Part shown: in pieces, positions 19,180 to 29,081 of the stretch
Layout of the letters: the number at the start of each line of letters is the position of its first letter
How positions within the stretch are numbered: the first letter of the stretch is position 1
Position numbers and translations under genes: made by a program
The notes under the pieces: model-generated
Told to the model about the DNA's origin: nothing
What the model saw: the letters and a program-made list of their open reading frames with translations, nothing else
Databases searched by the model: none
NCBI RefSeq assembly: GCF_014648875.1
Contig: NZ_BMRY01000002.1
Coordinates: 744,001-808,000 of the forward strand
Length of the DNA stretch: 64,000 nt
Direction: 5' to 3'
Source: Streptomyces parvus
GTDB lineage: Bacteria > Actinomycetota > Actinomycetes > Streptomycetales > Streptomycetaceae

Positions 19180-19608
19180 ATGCCCGGCCTGCCCGCCGCC
19201 CGCCGTACCGTGCTGAAGGGCGCCGCGCTCGCCGGTGCCGCCGGGCTCGGGGCGGCCGCCTGCTCGACCGAGTCCAAGCTCGGGCACGCCAAGAACCCCA
19301 CGCCGACCGCCCCCGTCGCCCTCGGGGCTGCCTCCGACGTGCCGGTCGGCGGGGCCAAGCTCTACCGGGAAGCGCGCCTCGTCGTGAGCTGCCCGGCCAA
19401 GGGCGAGTACAAGGCGTTCAGCGCCCAGTGCACCCACGGCGGCTGCGTCCTGACCAAGATCGAGGGCACCGAGGGCCACTGCCCCTGCCACGGCAGCCGC
19501 TTCGACACGACCACCGGCGAGGTCATCGAGGGCCCGGCCACCGTGCCGCTGCCCGCCGTCCCGGTCACCGCCGAGGGCGGAAACCTCGTCGCGGGCCCCG
19601 ACGCCTGA
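19180..19608 (+). CDS. Tat-exported Rieske [2Fe-2S] (lipo)protein
   Basis: A 142-residue exported Rieske protein. The N-terminus has a twin-arginine signal (ARRTVLKG, Arg 8-9) followed by a hydrophobic stretch ending AAAC, so Cys28 may be a lipobox cysteine. The cluster motif is CTHGGC with Cys84 and His86, and CPCHG with Cys101 and His104 as ligands; Cys89 and Cys103 are placed to form the disulfide of high-potential Rieske proteins. No oxygenase or cytochrome subunit is adjacent. Likely an envelope electron carrier; Streptomyces have several such small proteins of unknown partner. ATG 19180 is chosen as it directly precedes the Tat signal. Confidence 0.9.
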   Translation: MPGLPAARRTVLKGAALAGAAGLGAAACSTESKLGHAKNPTPTAPVALGAASDVPVGGAKLYREARLVVSCPAKGEYKAFSAQCTHGGCVLTKIEGTEGHCPCHGSRFDTTTGEVIEGPATVPLPAVPVTAEGGNLVAGPDA

Positions 19609-19645
19609 ACCACGAGCGCCGCCTCGTCGGCACACCGGCCGGCTC

Positions 19646-20578
19646 TCACTCCCAGTCCCAGTCGATCCCGATCAGGCCCGGCCGTACGCCCTCCGCCACC
19701 AGGTGCACGGTCCGGTGCCGGCCGGTCAGTGTGAGGTCCCCGCGGGCCCCGCGCGCCGCCCCCGCCGACGCCTGGGCGAACCGGCGGCACCGCACCGGGA
19801 GCGCGGCCTCGTCGAAGCCGACCTGGAGCACGTACTGGCCGCCCCCGAAGGTGAAGCCGCGCACGTACTCGCCGCTCGCCCCGCCCGTACCGTCCTCGAA
19901 GCCGTAGCCGAAGAGGTACGTCTCGCCGGACCGCAGCCGGGTGTCGAACAGCAGCTCCGCCACCAGCACCCCCGCGTCCCCGTCCCAGCGGACCCGGCCC
20001 GTCCGGCAGTTCTCCAGGGCCCGCACCGCGATCCGCGACGGGGCGCAGCCGGGATCGCCCCGGTACACCGCGAGATAGCGGTCCACGCCGTCCCGGTGCG
20101 CGCGCACCACATGCCGGGAGGTGCGGCCGGCCAGCTCCCGGCGCGCCCCGATCCGCACCCGCTCCTGGTGCCCCACCGTGTGCAGCCCGCCGTCCACCGG
20201 TGACTCCATCGCCGCGAGGAGCCGCTCCACCGAACCCGACGCCTCCATCAGCGACCGGTACGAACGCCCCGCCGGGCGGTCCCCCTCACCCGGGGCGTCG
20301 CCGTCGCGCAGCAGCCTCAGCAGCGAGTCCTCCGGCAGCGCGAGCACCTCCTCCAACGCCCGCACGGCCCGCAGCGACTCGGCCCGCCGGGGACGGCGCA
20401 CCCCCTGCTGCCAGTAACTGAGACTGGTCACCCCGAGCGTGACGCCCCGGTGCGCCAGATGGTGCCGCACCCGCTGGAGCGGCAGCCCGCGCACCGACAG
20501 GGCCGTGCGCAGCGCCAGATGGAACGGACCGGTCCGCAGAACCTGCGCCAGTTCGGTCTCGGTCTCGGTCTGCCGCAT
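19646..20578 (-). CDS. putative helix-turn-helix DNA-binding regulator
   Basis: 310 residues. The N-terminal ~80 residues read as a Cro/XRE-like HTH: LRTALSVRGLPLQRVRHHLAHRGVTLGVTSLSYWQQGVRRPRRAESL, followed by VRALEEVLALPEDSLLRLL. The remaining ~200 residues are beta-rich (YLAVYRGDPGC, LLFDTRLRSGETYLFGYGFED, FTFGGGQYVLQVGFDEAALP) and could be a sensing domain; I do not recognise the fold. It is divergent from the secreted protease gene, with a palindrome and phased GTTCAC repeats between them that may be its operators. The last residues (GIDWDWE) end 37 bp from the Rieske gene, which is convergent. Confidence 0.7.
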   Translation of the reverse strand: MRQTETETELAQVLRTGPFHLALRTALSVRGLPLQRVRHHLAHRGVTLGVTSLSYWQQGVRRPRRAESLRAVRALEEVLALPEDSLLRLLRDGDAPGEGDRPAGRSYRSLMEASGSVERLLAAMESPVDGGLHTVGHQERVRIGARRELAGRTSRHVVRAHRDGVDRYLAVYRGDPGCAPSRIAVRALENCRTGRVRWDGDAGVLVAELLFDTRLRSGETYLFGYGFEDGTGGASGEYVRGFTFGGGQYVLQVGFDEAALPVRCRRFAQASAGAARGARGDLTLTGRHRTVHLVAEGVRPGLIGIDWDWE

Positions 20579-20591
20579 GGGCGGGCCTCCG

Positions 20592-20692
20592 GTGAACGTT
20601 CACGTGGGGAGTGGCGACACCGACCCCCGGGGGATGCGGGGGAGCAGGTGACCGGGGCGGTGCCGTTCACACGGACGCCGTGCCGTTCACAC
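20592..20692. promoter_or_regulatory. GTTCAC operator-like repeats between regulator and protease genes
   Basis: A perfect palindrome GTGAACGTTCAC lies at 20592-20603, 14 bp upstream of the regulator start. Further on, GTGCCGTTCACAC occurs at 20660-20672 and again at 20680-20692, exactly 20 bp apart (two helical turns). All three share GTTCAC. They are well placed as operators for the divergent regulator and protease promoters. Confidence 0.5.
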
Positions 20693-20720
20693 CGTGATGT
20701 CACCTCGCATTGAAGCGTGT

Positions 20721-20749
20721 TGACCTGCTCCGGACAACGCCGGATGCTC
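20721..20749 (+). promoter_or_regulatory. candidate promoter of the protease gene
   Basis: TTGACC at 20721-20726, a 17-bp spacer and GATGCT at 20744-20749 fit a vegetative promoter of moderate quality. It lies 28 bp downstream of the GTTCAC repeats and about 57 bp before the ATG. Confidence 0.4.
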
Positions 20750-20806
20750 TTCGTCAGCGTCCGGACGCGCTCCTCCGATCCCCACCCCCGTTTCGGGAGG
20801 AACGCC

Positions 20807-21442
20807 ATGCGCAACCGAAATGTCAGCCCCAGACGGCCCGCAAGGTCCCCAAGGCGCGGAAGGTTCTCGTTCACCGCCCTCCTGGCCGCCGCCCTCCTCG
20901 CTGTCCCCGCCGCCACCGCCACCGCCGCCCAGCCCCCTGCCACGACCGGCTCCACCATCGCCGCCGCCCAGCGGCTCAACATCACCATGCAGGCGCAGCA
21001 GCAGAGCAACTGGTGCTGGGCGGCCGGCGGCAACACCATCGCCGCCTGGTTCGGCCGCGGCTACTCCCAGAACCAGTTCTGCAACGCCGCCTTCAACCGC
21101 AACCAGAACACCCAGTGCCCCAACTCGCAGGCCACCCTGGGCAATGTCCAGACCGGCCTGTCCTGGGCCGGTGTCAGGCCCGGCAGTTACGTCACCGGCT
21201 GGCTGCGCTACCCGACCGTGCAGGCCGAGATATCCGCCCAGCGCCCCATCGAGACCCGGATCCAGTGGTCGTCAGGCGGCGGCCACATGCACGTCATCTA
21301 CGGGTACGACGACGCCAACAGCTGGGTCTACTGGGGCGATCCCTGGCCCTCCAGCAACCGCTACAACTGGGCCTCGCACGCCTGGTACGTGAACAACAAC
21401 GAGTTCTCCTGGACCCACTCGCTCTACCGGATCGGGGCGTGA
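20807..21442 (+). CDS. secreted papain-like (AvrRpt2-family, C70) cysteine protease
   Basis: 211 residues with a basic N-terminus and signal peptide (FSFTALLAAALLAVP, cut near ATATAA). The mature part is a papain-fold domain of AvrRpt2/C70 type: QSNWCWAA with nucleophile Cys70, GGHMHVIYGYDD with His160/His162 one of which is catalytic, and WGDPWP supplying the Asp near 178. Two more cysteines (92, 104) could form a disulfide. AvrRpt2 of plant pathogens cleaves host RIN4; free-living actinomycetes carry secreted homologues of unknown target. GGGAGG precedes ATG 20807. It is followed after four bases by a membrane-anchored protein gene, so the two form one unit. Confidence 0.85.
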   Translation: MRNRNVSPRRPARSPRRGRFSFTALLAAALLAVPAATATAAQPPATTGSTIAAAQRLNITMQAQQQSNWCWAAGGNTIAAWFGRGYSQNQFCNAAFNRNQNTQCPNSQATLGNVQTGLSWAGVRPGSYVTGWLRYPTVQAEISAQRPIETRIQWSSGGGHMHVIYGYDDANSWVYWGDPWPSSNRYNWASHAWYVNNNEFSWTHSLYRIGA

Positions 21443-21446
21443 GGAC

Positions 21447-22427
21447 ATGAACTCCACCACCCGGCACTCAGCCACCACCCGGAACGCGGCAACGAACCGG
21501 AACGCGACCACCCGGCGCCTCGCCGTCGCCACCGCGCTCACCGCGACCGCCCTGTTCACCGCCGCCGCCCCCGCCCTCGCCGACGACGGCCGCGCGGCCC
21601 CGCCGAAACTGACCGCGTCGACCCTCGAAGCCGCCCACGAGGCCGCGACCGAGCCGGCGACCCTGGACACCCTGTCCCGGTTCTTCGCCCGGGAGGGCGC
21701 GGTGAGCAGGAAGGCGAGCGCACCGAGGATCGAGGGCGAGGCCGTGCCCGTGCGCACGCTCTCGGCCGCCTTCGTCGCCGGAAAGGCCGGGGCCGCCCCG
21801 AGCACCCTGGACTACCTCGCCAGCACCGCCGTCTCCTCCGACGGCCAGAGGGCCTCCCTGTGGACTCTCCCCGGGGCGGGCGCCGACGGCGACTGGCAGG
21901 TGGTGAACATCGCCGCCGGCGACGACGAGGCCCGCTACGTCGCCCAGGGGGCCCGCGCGCTCCCCGGGGGCACCGTCTTCCGCGAACCGCAGATCGACGC
22001 CTGGTACGTCCACGACGGCTCCCGGGTCCTCCCGCTCGACCAGGACGCGAGGACCGCTGTGGGAGCGAAGGGCACCACGCTCGACGCCTACTGGACCCGG
22101 GTCCAGAAGGCTTACGGCGACAAGCTGCCCGGCTCCGGATACGCCCGCTCCGGCCAGGCGGGCGGCTACGGCCCCGACGCGGCCGCCGGACCCGCCGCCG
22201 GACCCGCGCCCGCCCCCGGACCGGTCTCGGGCCCGGCGGCGGACCGGACCGCCCCTGATCCGGCCGGAAACCCCGCACTGGCCGGCGCGGCCCAGGGCCC
22301 AGACACGGCCCTGACCGCCGTCTCCACCACCGCCGGGGTCGGGGCGCTCCTCGCCCTGGCCCTGTGCGGGGCCGCCGCGCTGCGCCGCCGGAGCCGTACC
22401 GGGCGGTCCCCGGCCGCGGACGCCTGA
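21447..22427 (+). CDS. secreted, C-terminally anchored protein of unknown function
   Basis: 326 residues. A signal peptide after an NRNATTRR-type basic start ends near PALADDG. Residues ~35-215 are a soluble domain (LDTLSRFFAREGAV, LWTLPGAGADGDWQVVNIAAGDDEARYV, REPQIDAWYVHDGSRVLPLD, LDAYWTRVQKAYGDKLPGSGYA). A Pro/Ala/Gly-rich spacer of ~65 residues follows, then one hydrophobic helix (TTAGVGALLALALCGAAAL) and RRRSRTGR, which should anchor it facing outward. Only four bases separate it from the protease stop, so co-expression is nearly certain. It could be a protease substrate, an inhibitor or a wall-spanning partner; nothing in the sequence decides this. Confidence 0.8.
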   Translation: MNSTTRHSATTRNAATNRNATTRRLAVATALTATALFTAAAPALADDGRAAPPKLTASTLEAAHEAATEPATLDTLSRFFAREGAVSRKASAPRIEGEAVPVRTLSAAFVAGKAGAAPSTLDYLASTAVSSDGQRASLWTLPGAGADGDWQVVNIAAGDDEARYVAQGARALPGGTVFREPQIDAWYVHDGSRVLPLDQDARTAVGAKGTTLDAYWTRVQKAYGDKLPGSGYARSGQAGGYGPDAAAGPAAGPAPAPGPVSGPAADRTAPDPAGNPALAGAAQGPDTALTAVSTTAGVGALLALALCGAAALRRRSRTGRSPAADA

Positions 22428-22462
22428 GCAGCGGATCCAGCGGCGCCGCCGGCCCACCGGCC

Positions 22463-22505
22463 CGCGCTCCGGGGTGCGGAACACCCCACGGCACTCCGGA
22501 GCGCG
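22463..22505 (+). terminator. hairpin terminator upstream of uvrC
   Basis: A 15-bp stem with one G-T wobble (22463-22477 with 22491-22505). It separates the protease unit from uvrC. The uvrC promoter must lie between here and 22569; no clear elements seen. Confidence 0.7.
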
Positions 22506-22568
22506 GCACCGCCCCCGGCAAGACGTGAGGACGACGCACTGTCACTGCCCGCAAGTAGGGTGTGAGAC

Positions 22569-24674
22569 ATGGCAGACCCCTCCAGCTACCGCCCCAAGCC
22601 GGGACAGATCCCCGACTCCCCGGGGGTCTACAAGTTCCGCGACGAGCACCGCCGGGTGATCTACGTCGGGAAGGCCAAGAACCTGCGCCAGCGCGTGGCC
22701 AACTACTTCCAGGACCTGGCGAACCTCCATCCGCGTACGCGCACGATGGTCACCACCGCCGCGTCCGTCGAGTGGACGGTCGTCTCCACCGAGGTCGAGG
22801 CGCTCCAGCTGGAGTATTCCTGGATCAAGGAGTTCGATCCCCGGTTCAACGTCAAGTACCGGGACGACAAGAGCTATCCCTATCTCGCGGTCACGCTCAA
22901 CGAGGAGTTCCCCCGCGTCCAGGTCATGCGCGGCGCCAAGAAGAAGGGCGTGCGCTACTTCGGCCCGTACGGCCACGCCTGGGCCATCCGCGAGACGGTC
23001 GACCTGATGCTGCGGGTCTTCCCCGTCCGCACCTGCTCCGCCGGGGTCTTCAAGAACGCCGCGCGCACCGGCCGCCCCTGCCTGCTGGGCTACATCGGCA
23101 AGTGCTCCGCCCCCTGCGTCGGCCGGGTCACCCCCGAGGAACACCGCGAGCTGGCCGAGGACTTCTGCGACTTCATGGCCGGGCGCACCGGCACCTACAT
23201 CCGCCGCCTGGAGAAGGACATGATGCAGGCGGCGGAGGAGATGGAGTACGAGCGGGCCGCCCGCCTCCGCGACGACGCCGAGGCCCTCAAGCGGGCCATG
23301 GAGAAGAGCGCCGTCGTCCTGGCCGACGCCACCGACGCCGACCTGATCGCCGTCGCCGAGGACGAGTTGGAGGCCGCCCTCCAGATCTTCCACGTACGCG
23401 GCGGCCGGGTGCGCGGCCAGCGCGGCTGGGTCACCGACAAGGTCGAGGCGGTCGACACCTCCGGCCTCGTCGAGCACGCCCTCCAGCAGCTGTACGGGGA
23501 GGAGCGCGGCGACGCCGTCCCCAAGGAGGTCCTGGTCCCCGCCCTGCCCGAGGACACCGAAGCGGTCTCCCAGTGGCTCGCCGAGCGCCGGGGTTCCCAG
23601 GTCAGCCTGCGCATCCCGCAGCGCGGCGACAAGAAGGACCTCATGGCCACGGTCCAGCGCAACGCCCAGCAGGCCCTCGGGCTGCACAAGACCAAGCGCG
23701 CCTCCGACCTGACCACCCGCTCCCGCGCCCTGGAGGAGATCGCCGAGGCGCTGGGTCTGGACACCGCCCCGCTGCGCATCGAGTGCTACGACATCTCGCA
23801 CCTCCAGGGCGACGACGTGGTGGCCTCCATGGTGGTCTTCGAGGACGGCCTCGCCCGCAAGAGCGAGTACCGCCGCTTCCAGATCAAGGGCTTCGAGGGC
23901 CAGGACGACGTCCGCTCGATGCACGAGGTGATCGGCCGCCGCTTCAAGCGCTACCTCCAGGAGAAGGAGCGCACGGGGGAGTGGGAGGAACAGCCCACGG
24001 ACACCGCGACCGCCGGACCCGCCGCCACCGGCCCCGTCCCCGGCCCCGCCGCCACCGGCCCCGGACCCGCCGCCACCGGCCCTGGCCTCGCCCCGGCCGC
24101 CGACGAGCGCCCCTCCGTCGCCGAGGACGCCGAGCCCCGGGAGGACGACGGCCGTCCCAAGCGGTTCGCCTACCCGCCGCAGCTCGTCGTCGTCGACGGC
24201 GGGCAGCCCCAGGTCGCCGCCGCCAAGCGCGCCCTGGACGAGCTGGGCATCGACGACATCGCCGTCTGCGGCCTCGCCAAGCGCCTCGAAGAGGTCTGGC
24301 TCCCCGACGACGACGATCCCGTGGTCCTTCCCCGCTCCAGCGAGGGCCTCTACCTCCTCCAGCGCGTCCGGGACGAGGCGCACCGCTTCGCCATCACCTA
24401 CCAGCGCGCCAAACGCGCCAAGCGCATCCGCACCAGCCCTCTCGACGACGTGTCCGGCCTCGGCGAGACCCGGAAGCAGGCACTGATCAAGCATTTCGGC
24501 TCGGTGAAGAAGCTCCGGCAAGCGACAATCGACGAGATCTGCGAGGTCCCCGGGATAGGGCGAAGGACGGCGGAATCCGTGGCCGCCGCCCTCGCCTCGA
24601 CCGCTCCCGCGGCACCTGCCGTGAACACGGCCACAGGAGAGATCATTGAAGAGGACGACGGGGGCAACTCATGA
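22569..24674 (+). CDS. uvrC: excinuclease ABC subunit UvrC
   Basis: A 701-residue dual-incision nuclease. The N-terminal GIY-YIG domain is seen in [10 protein letters not shown]...[14 protein letters not shown]; a UVR domain in [19 protein letters not shown] pairs with UvrB. The C-terminal RNase-H-like domain has catalytic Asp residues in [11 protein letters not shown] and [10 protein letters not shown], and two helix-hairpin-helix motifs end the protein ([28 protein letters not shown]). An unusual 60-residue Pro/Ala/Gly insert with repeated PAATGP (encoded around 24004-24130) splits the RNase-H domain between YLQEKE and YPPQ. It is the first gene of a unit with rapZ, yvcK and whiA; its TGA overlaps the rapZ ATG. 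Confidence 0.98.
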   Translation: MADPSSYRPKPGQIPDSPGVYKFRDEHRRVIYVGKAKNLRQRVANYFQDLANLHPRTRTMVTTAASVEWTVVSTEVEALQLEYSWIKEFDPRFNVKYRDDKSYPYLAVTLNEEFPRVQVMRGAKKKGVRYFGPYGHAWAIRETVDLMLRVFPVRTCSAGVFKNAARTGRPCLLGYIGKCSAPCVGRVTPEEHRELAEDFCDFMAGRTGTYIRRLEKDMMQAAEEMEYERAARLRDDAEALKRAMEKSAVVLADATDADLIAVAEDELEAALQIFHVRGGRVRGQRGWVTDKVEAVDTSGLVEHALQQLYGEERGDAVPKEVLVPALPEDTEAVSQWLAERRGSQVSLRIPQRGDKKDLMATVQRNAQQALGLHKTKRASDLTTRSRALEEIAEALGLDTAPLRIECYDISHLQGDDVVASMVVFEDGLARKSEYRRFQIKGFEGQDDVRSMHEVIGRRFKRYLQEKERTGEWEEQPTDTATAGPAATGPVPGPAATGPGPAATGPGLAPAADERPSVAEDAEPREDDGRPKRFAYPPQLVVVDGGQPQVAAAKRALDELGIDDIAVCGLAKRLEEVWLPDDDDPVVLPRSSEGLYLLQRVRDEAHRFAITYQRAKRAKRIRTSPLDDVSGLGETRKQALIKHFGSVKKLRQATIDEICEVPGIGRRTAESVAAALASTAPAAPAVNTATGEIIEEDDGGNS

Positions 24675-25678
24675 CCGAGAACAGCCACGAAACCGCACAG
24701 AACATCACATGCCCGGCCGACACAGACCCGACCGCCTCAGTGACAGCCGACACCGCAGACCGAGCAGACGGAGCAGCAGACGTGAGTACGAACACCCCGA
24801 ACGAGACGGGTGACGCGGCCATCCCCGAGCTGGTGATCATCTCCGGGATGTCGGGCGCCGGCCGCAGCACCGCCGCCAAGTGTCTGGAGGACCTCGGCTG
24901 GTTCGTCGTCGACAACCTGCCGCCCGCGCTGATCCCCACCATGGTCGAGCTCGGCGCCCGCTCCCAGGGCAACGTGGCCCGGATCGCCGTCGTGGTCGAC
25001 GTACGAGGCCGGCGCTTCTTCGACAACCTCCGGGAATCTCTCGCGGACCTGGAAGCCAAGCATGTCACCCGGCGGATCGTCTTCCTGGAGTCCTCCGACG
25101 ACGCCCTCGTGCGCCGCTTCGAGTCCGTCCGCCGCCCGCACCCCCTCCAGGGCGACGGGCGCATCGTCGACGGCATCGCGGCCGAGCGCGACCTGCTGCG
25201 CGAGCTGCGCGGCGACGCCGACCTGGTCATCGACACCTCCAGCCTCAACGTGCACGAGCTGCGGGCCAAGATGGACGCCCAGTTCGCGGGCGAGTCCGAG
25301 CCGGAGCTGCGGGCCACGGTGATGTCCTTCGGCTACAAGTACGGCCTGCCCGTCGACGCCGACCTCGTCGTCGACTGCCGCTTCCTGCCCAACCCGCACT
25401 GGGTCCCCGAGCTGCGCCCCTTCACCGGCGTCAACGAGGAGGTGTCCGACTATGTCTTCGACCAGCCGGGCGCCAAGGAGTTCCTCAACCAGTACACCGA
25501 GCTGCTCCAGCTCATCGCCGCGGGCTACCGCCGCGAAGGCAAGCGGTACGTGACCATCGCCGTGGGCTGCACCGGAGGCAAGCACCGCTCCGTCGCCATG
25601 TCCGAGAAGCTCTCCGCCCGCCTCGCCGCCGAAGGCATCGAGACCGTCCTCGTCCACCGCGACATGGGGCGAGAGTGA
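24671..25678 (+). CDS. rapZ: RapZ-family RNase adapter / nucleotide-binding protein
   Basis: 335 residues. Walker [10 protein letters not shown], then the family blocks [35 protein letters not shown] and [11 protein letters not shown]. In E. coli RapZ guides RNase E to GlmZ and so controls GlcN6P synthesis; in actinobacteria that sRNA is absent and the role is less clear, though links to amino-sugar and cell-wall metabolism are plausible. ATG 24671 overlaps the uvrC stop (ATGA). It gives an N-terminal extension of ~50 Thr/Ala/Asp-rich residues before the core; a GTG at 24782 would give the standard length. The gene order rapZ-yvcK-whiA is widely conserved in Gram-positives. Confidence 0.95.
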   Translation: MTENSHETAQNITCPADTDPTASVTADTADRADGAADVSTNTPNETGDAAIPELVIISGMSGAGRSTAAKCLEDLGWFVVDNLPPALIPTMVELGARSQGNVARIAVVVDVRGRRFFDNLRESLADLEAKHVTRRIVFLESSDDALVRRFESVRRPHPLQGDGRIVDGIAAERDLLRELRGDADLVIDTSSLNVHELRAKMDAQFAGESEPELRATVMSFGYKYGLPVDADLVVDCRFLPNPHWVPELRPFTGVNEEVSDYVFDQPGAKEFLNQYTELLQLIAAGYRREGKRYVTIAVGCTGGKHRSVAMSEKLSARLAAEGIETVLVHRDMGRE

Positions 25679-26709
25679 CCGGACGCAATCTGCGGATGCG
25701 GCGCCTGAGCCGTGCCACCTCGGCGCTCTCGGGCCGCAAGCGCGGTGCTCAGCCCAAGGTCGTCGCGCTCGGTGGCGGCATGGGTCTCTCGGCGTCCCTG
25801 ACGGCGCTGCGCCGGATCACCGGCGACCTCACGGCCGTTGTCACCGTCGCCGACGACGGCGGCTCCAGCGGCCGGCTGCGCGAGGAGCTGGGCGTGCTGC
25901 CGCCCGGCGACCTCCGTAAGGCCCTCGCCGCCCTGTGCGGCGACGACGACTGGGGCCGCACCTGGTCCCAGGTGGTCCAGCACCGGTTCGAGTCCAAAGG
26001 CGACCTGCACGGGCACGCGGTCGGCAATCTGCTGATCGTCGCCCTCTGGGAGCAGCTCGGCGACCATGTCCAGGCGCTCGACCTGGTCGGCAAGCTGCTC
26101 GGCGCGCACGGCCGGGTGCTGCCGATGTCGGCCGTCCCCCTGGAGCTCCAGGCGCTGGTCAAGGGCCACGACCCCGACCTGCCCGACGCGATCGTCACCG
26201 TGCGCGGTCAGGCCACGGTGGCGCTCACGCCCGGCGAGGTGCAGTCCGTGCACGTGGTCCCGCCCGACCCGCCGGCCGTCCCGGAGGCCGTCGCGGCGGT
26301 CCTGGACGCCGACTGGGTGGTCCTCGGACCCGGCTCCTGGTTCTCCTCGGTGATCCCGCACCTGCTCGTGCCGGAGCTGCTCGACGCCCTGGTCACCACG
26401 AAGGCCCGCAAGGTCCTCTCGCTGAACCTCGCGCCCCAGCCCGGTGAAACAGAAGGCTTCTCACCGCAGCGTCATTTGGAGGTTTTGGGGCGACACGCCC
26501 CTAAACTCGCCTTGGACGTGGTGCTGGCCGACGAGGCCGCCGTGCCCGACCGTGAGTCCCTCGCCGACGCCGCCCAGCGGCTCGGAGCCGCGGTCGAGCT
26601 GGCGCCGGTGGCATCGCCCGACGGCGTTCCGGTCCATGATCAGGAGCTGTTGGCCGCCGCGTACGACCGTATTTTTCGGATGCATGGAAGGATCGGCCCA
26701 TGGCGATGA
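25675..26709 (+). CDS. yvcK: YvcK/CofD-like gluconeogenesis factor
   Basis: 344 residues of the CofD-like YvcK family. [18 protein letters not shown] binds a nucleotide sugar; [42 protein letters not shown] and [17 protein letters not shown] are the family core. YvcK binds UDP-GlcNAc and is needed for growth on gluconeogenic carbon and for peptidoglycan synthesis (GlmS control) in Bacillus and Mycobacterium. GTG 25675 overlaps the rapZ TGA by four bases. The 3' end overlaps whiA by 10 bases and contains a candidate whiA promoter element. Confidence 0.95.
   Translation: MTGRNLRMRRLSRATSALSGRKRGAQPKVVALGGGMGLSASLTALRRITGDLTAVVTVADDGGSSGRLREELGVLPPGDLRKALAALCGDDDWGRTWSQVVQHRFESKGDLHGHAVGNLLIVALWEQLGDHVQALDLVGKLLGAHGRVLPMSAVPLELQALVKGHDPDLPDAIVTVRGQATVALTPGEVQSVHVVPPDPPAVPEAVAAVLDADWVVLGPGSWFSSVIPHLLVPELLDALVTTKARKVLSLNLAPQPGETEGFSPQRHLEVLGRHAPKLALDVVLADEAAVPDRESLADAAQRLGAAVELAPVASPDGVPVHDQELLAAAYDRIFRMHGRIGPWR
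26475..26507 (+). promoter_or_regulatory. candidate internal whiA promoter with a GACAC (WhiA-box) motif
   Basis: Within the end of yvcK, GACAC lies at 26492-26496, a few bases before TAAACT (26502-26507), a good -10. GACAC is the core WhiA recognition motif, and whiA in Streptomyces is known to have a developmentally controlled, self-regulated promoter near here in addition to read-through. No good -35 is seen, as expected for a regulated promoter. Confidence 0.45.
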
Positions 26710-27689
26710 CGCCAGCGGTGAAGAACGAAATCTCTCATCTTCCCGTCACCCGGACCTGCTGCAGGAAGGCAGAGGTCTCGGCGATTCTTCGGTTCGCGGG
26801 TGGGCTGCACCTGGTGAGCGGCCGGATTGTGATCGAGGCGGAGCTGGACACCGGCAACGCCGCCCGCCGCCTCAAGCGCGACATCCTGGAGATCTTCGGG
26901 CACAGCTCGGAGCTGATCGTGATGGCCCCCGGCGGACTGCGGCGCGGCTCGCGCTACGTCGTCCGCGTGGTGGCCGGCGGTGACCAGCTCGCCCGCCAGA
27001 CCGGTCTGGTCGACGGCCGCGGCCGGCCGATCCGCGGGCTGCCCCCGCAGGTGGTCTCGGGGGCCACCTGCGACGCCGAGGCGGCCTGGCGCGGCGCTTT
27101 CCTCGCCCACGGTTCGCTCACCGAGCCCGGCCGCTCCTCCTCCCTGGAGGTGACCTGCCCCGGCCCCGAGGCGGCCCTCGCCCTGGTCGGCGCGGCCCGC
27201 CGGCTCTCCATCGCCGCCAAGGCCCGCGAGGTGCGCGGCGTGGACCGCGTGGTCGTCCGCGACGGCGACGCGATCGGCGCCCTGCTGACCCGGCTCGGCG
27301 CCCACGACGCGGTGCTCGCCTGGGAGGAGCGGCGGATGCGGCGCGAGGTCCGCGCCACGGCCAACCGGCTCGCCAACTTCGACGACGCGAACCTGCGCCG
27401 CTCGGCCCGCGCCGCGGTCGCCGCCGGGGCCCGGGTGGGGCGCGCGCTGGAGATCCTCGGCGAGGAGGTCCCCGAGCACCTGGCCGCCGCGGGACGGCTG
27501 CGCATGGAGCACAAGCAGGCCTCCCTGGAGGAGCTGGGCGCGCTCGCCGACCCGCCGCTGACCAAGGACGCGGTCGCCGGCCGGATCCGCCGGCTGCTCG
27601 CGATGGCCGACAAGCGGGCCCAGGACCTGGGCATCCCGGGGACCGAGGCGACCCTCAGCGAGGAGCTCGCCGACGGCCTGGTCGGCTGA
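26700..27689 (+). CDS. whiA: sporulation transcription factor WhiA
   Basis: 329 residues. The N-terminal two-thirds is a degenerate LAGLIDADG-homing-endonuclease fold ([39 protein letters not shown]). The C-terminal third is a helix-turn-helix domain ([20 protein letters not shown] and [35 protein letters not shown]). In Streptomyces WhiA acts with WhiB to drive and repress genes at the start of sporulation septation. Length is standard. ATG 26700 overlaps yvcK by 10 bases. A perfect 18-bp hairpin follows, closing the uvrC-rapZ-yvcK-whiA unit. Confidence 0.97.
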   Translation: MAMTPAVKNEISHLPVTRTCCRKAEVSAILRFAGGLHLVSGRIVIEAELDTGNAARRLKRDILEIFGHSSELIVMAPGGLRRGSRYVVRVVAGGDQLARQTGLVDGRGRPIRGLPPQVVSGATCDAEAAWRGAFLAHGSLTEPGRSSSLEVTCPGPEAALALVGAARRLSIAAKAREVRGVDRVVVRDGDAIGALLTRLGAHDAVLAWEERRMRREVRATANRLANFDDANLRRSARAAVAAGARVGRALEILGEEVPEHLAAAGRLRMEHKQASLEELGALADPPLTKDAVAGRIRRLLAMADKRAQDLGIPGTEATLSEELADGLVG

Positions 27690-27733
27690 CCGGCCGACTC
27701 GGCGGCGGGCGGGGGACGTTGGTCCCGAACCCA

Positions 27734-27773
27734 CCGGGACATGGGTCCCGGACTGCCGGGACCCATGTCCCGG
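27734..27773 (+). terminator. hairpin terminator after whiA
   Basis: A perfect 18-bp inverted repeat (27734-27751 with 27756-27773), loop ACTG. The remaining 185 bp up to gap should hold the gap promoter; I see no clear -35/-10 pair there. Confidence 0.8.
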
Positions 27774-27943
27774 CGGGCGAAACGGAGGTCCGTACTCCTA
27801 CTGGCGAGTACGGGCCTCCAGCCGTATCCGGTGGCGCGTAGGGGCCCTCTCGATGTCACTCCCCGGCCCTCGGAGAGGTAGGGTCGGAAGCGGTCGGGGA
27901 CATCCCTATACAACTCGCCGGCGTCGAAAACCGGCGTACCTAA

Positions 27944-28969
<1,026 letters not shown>

Positions 28970-29001
28970 TCCTCGGGTCGGCAGGCACATCGATGTGAGC
29001 T

Positions 29002-29041
29002 AGGGGCTCGACCGGCGCAACGACGCGCCGGTCGAGCCCCT
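29002..29041 (+). terminator. hairpin between gap and pgk
   Basis: A perfect 17-bp inverted repeat (29002-29018 with 29025-29041), loop AACGAC, followed by TTAGC. It may end a monocistronic gap transcript or attenuate read-through into pgk-tpi-secG. Confidence 0.75.
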
Positions 29042-29081
29042 TAGCATGCTCATCGGTCCTTCCAAGGAGTAAACGGAACAG

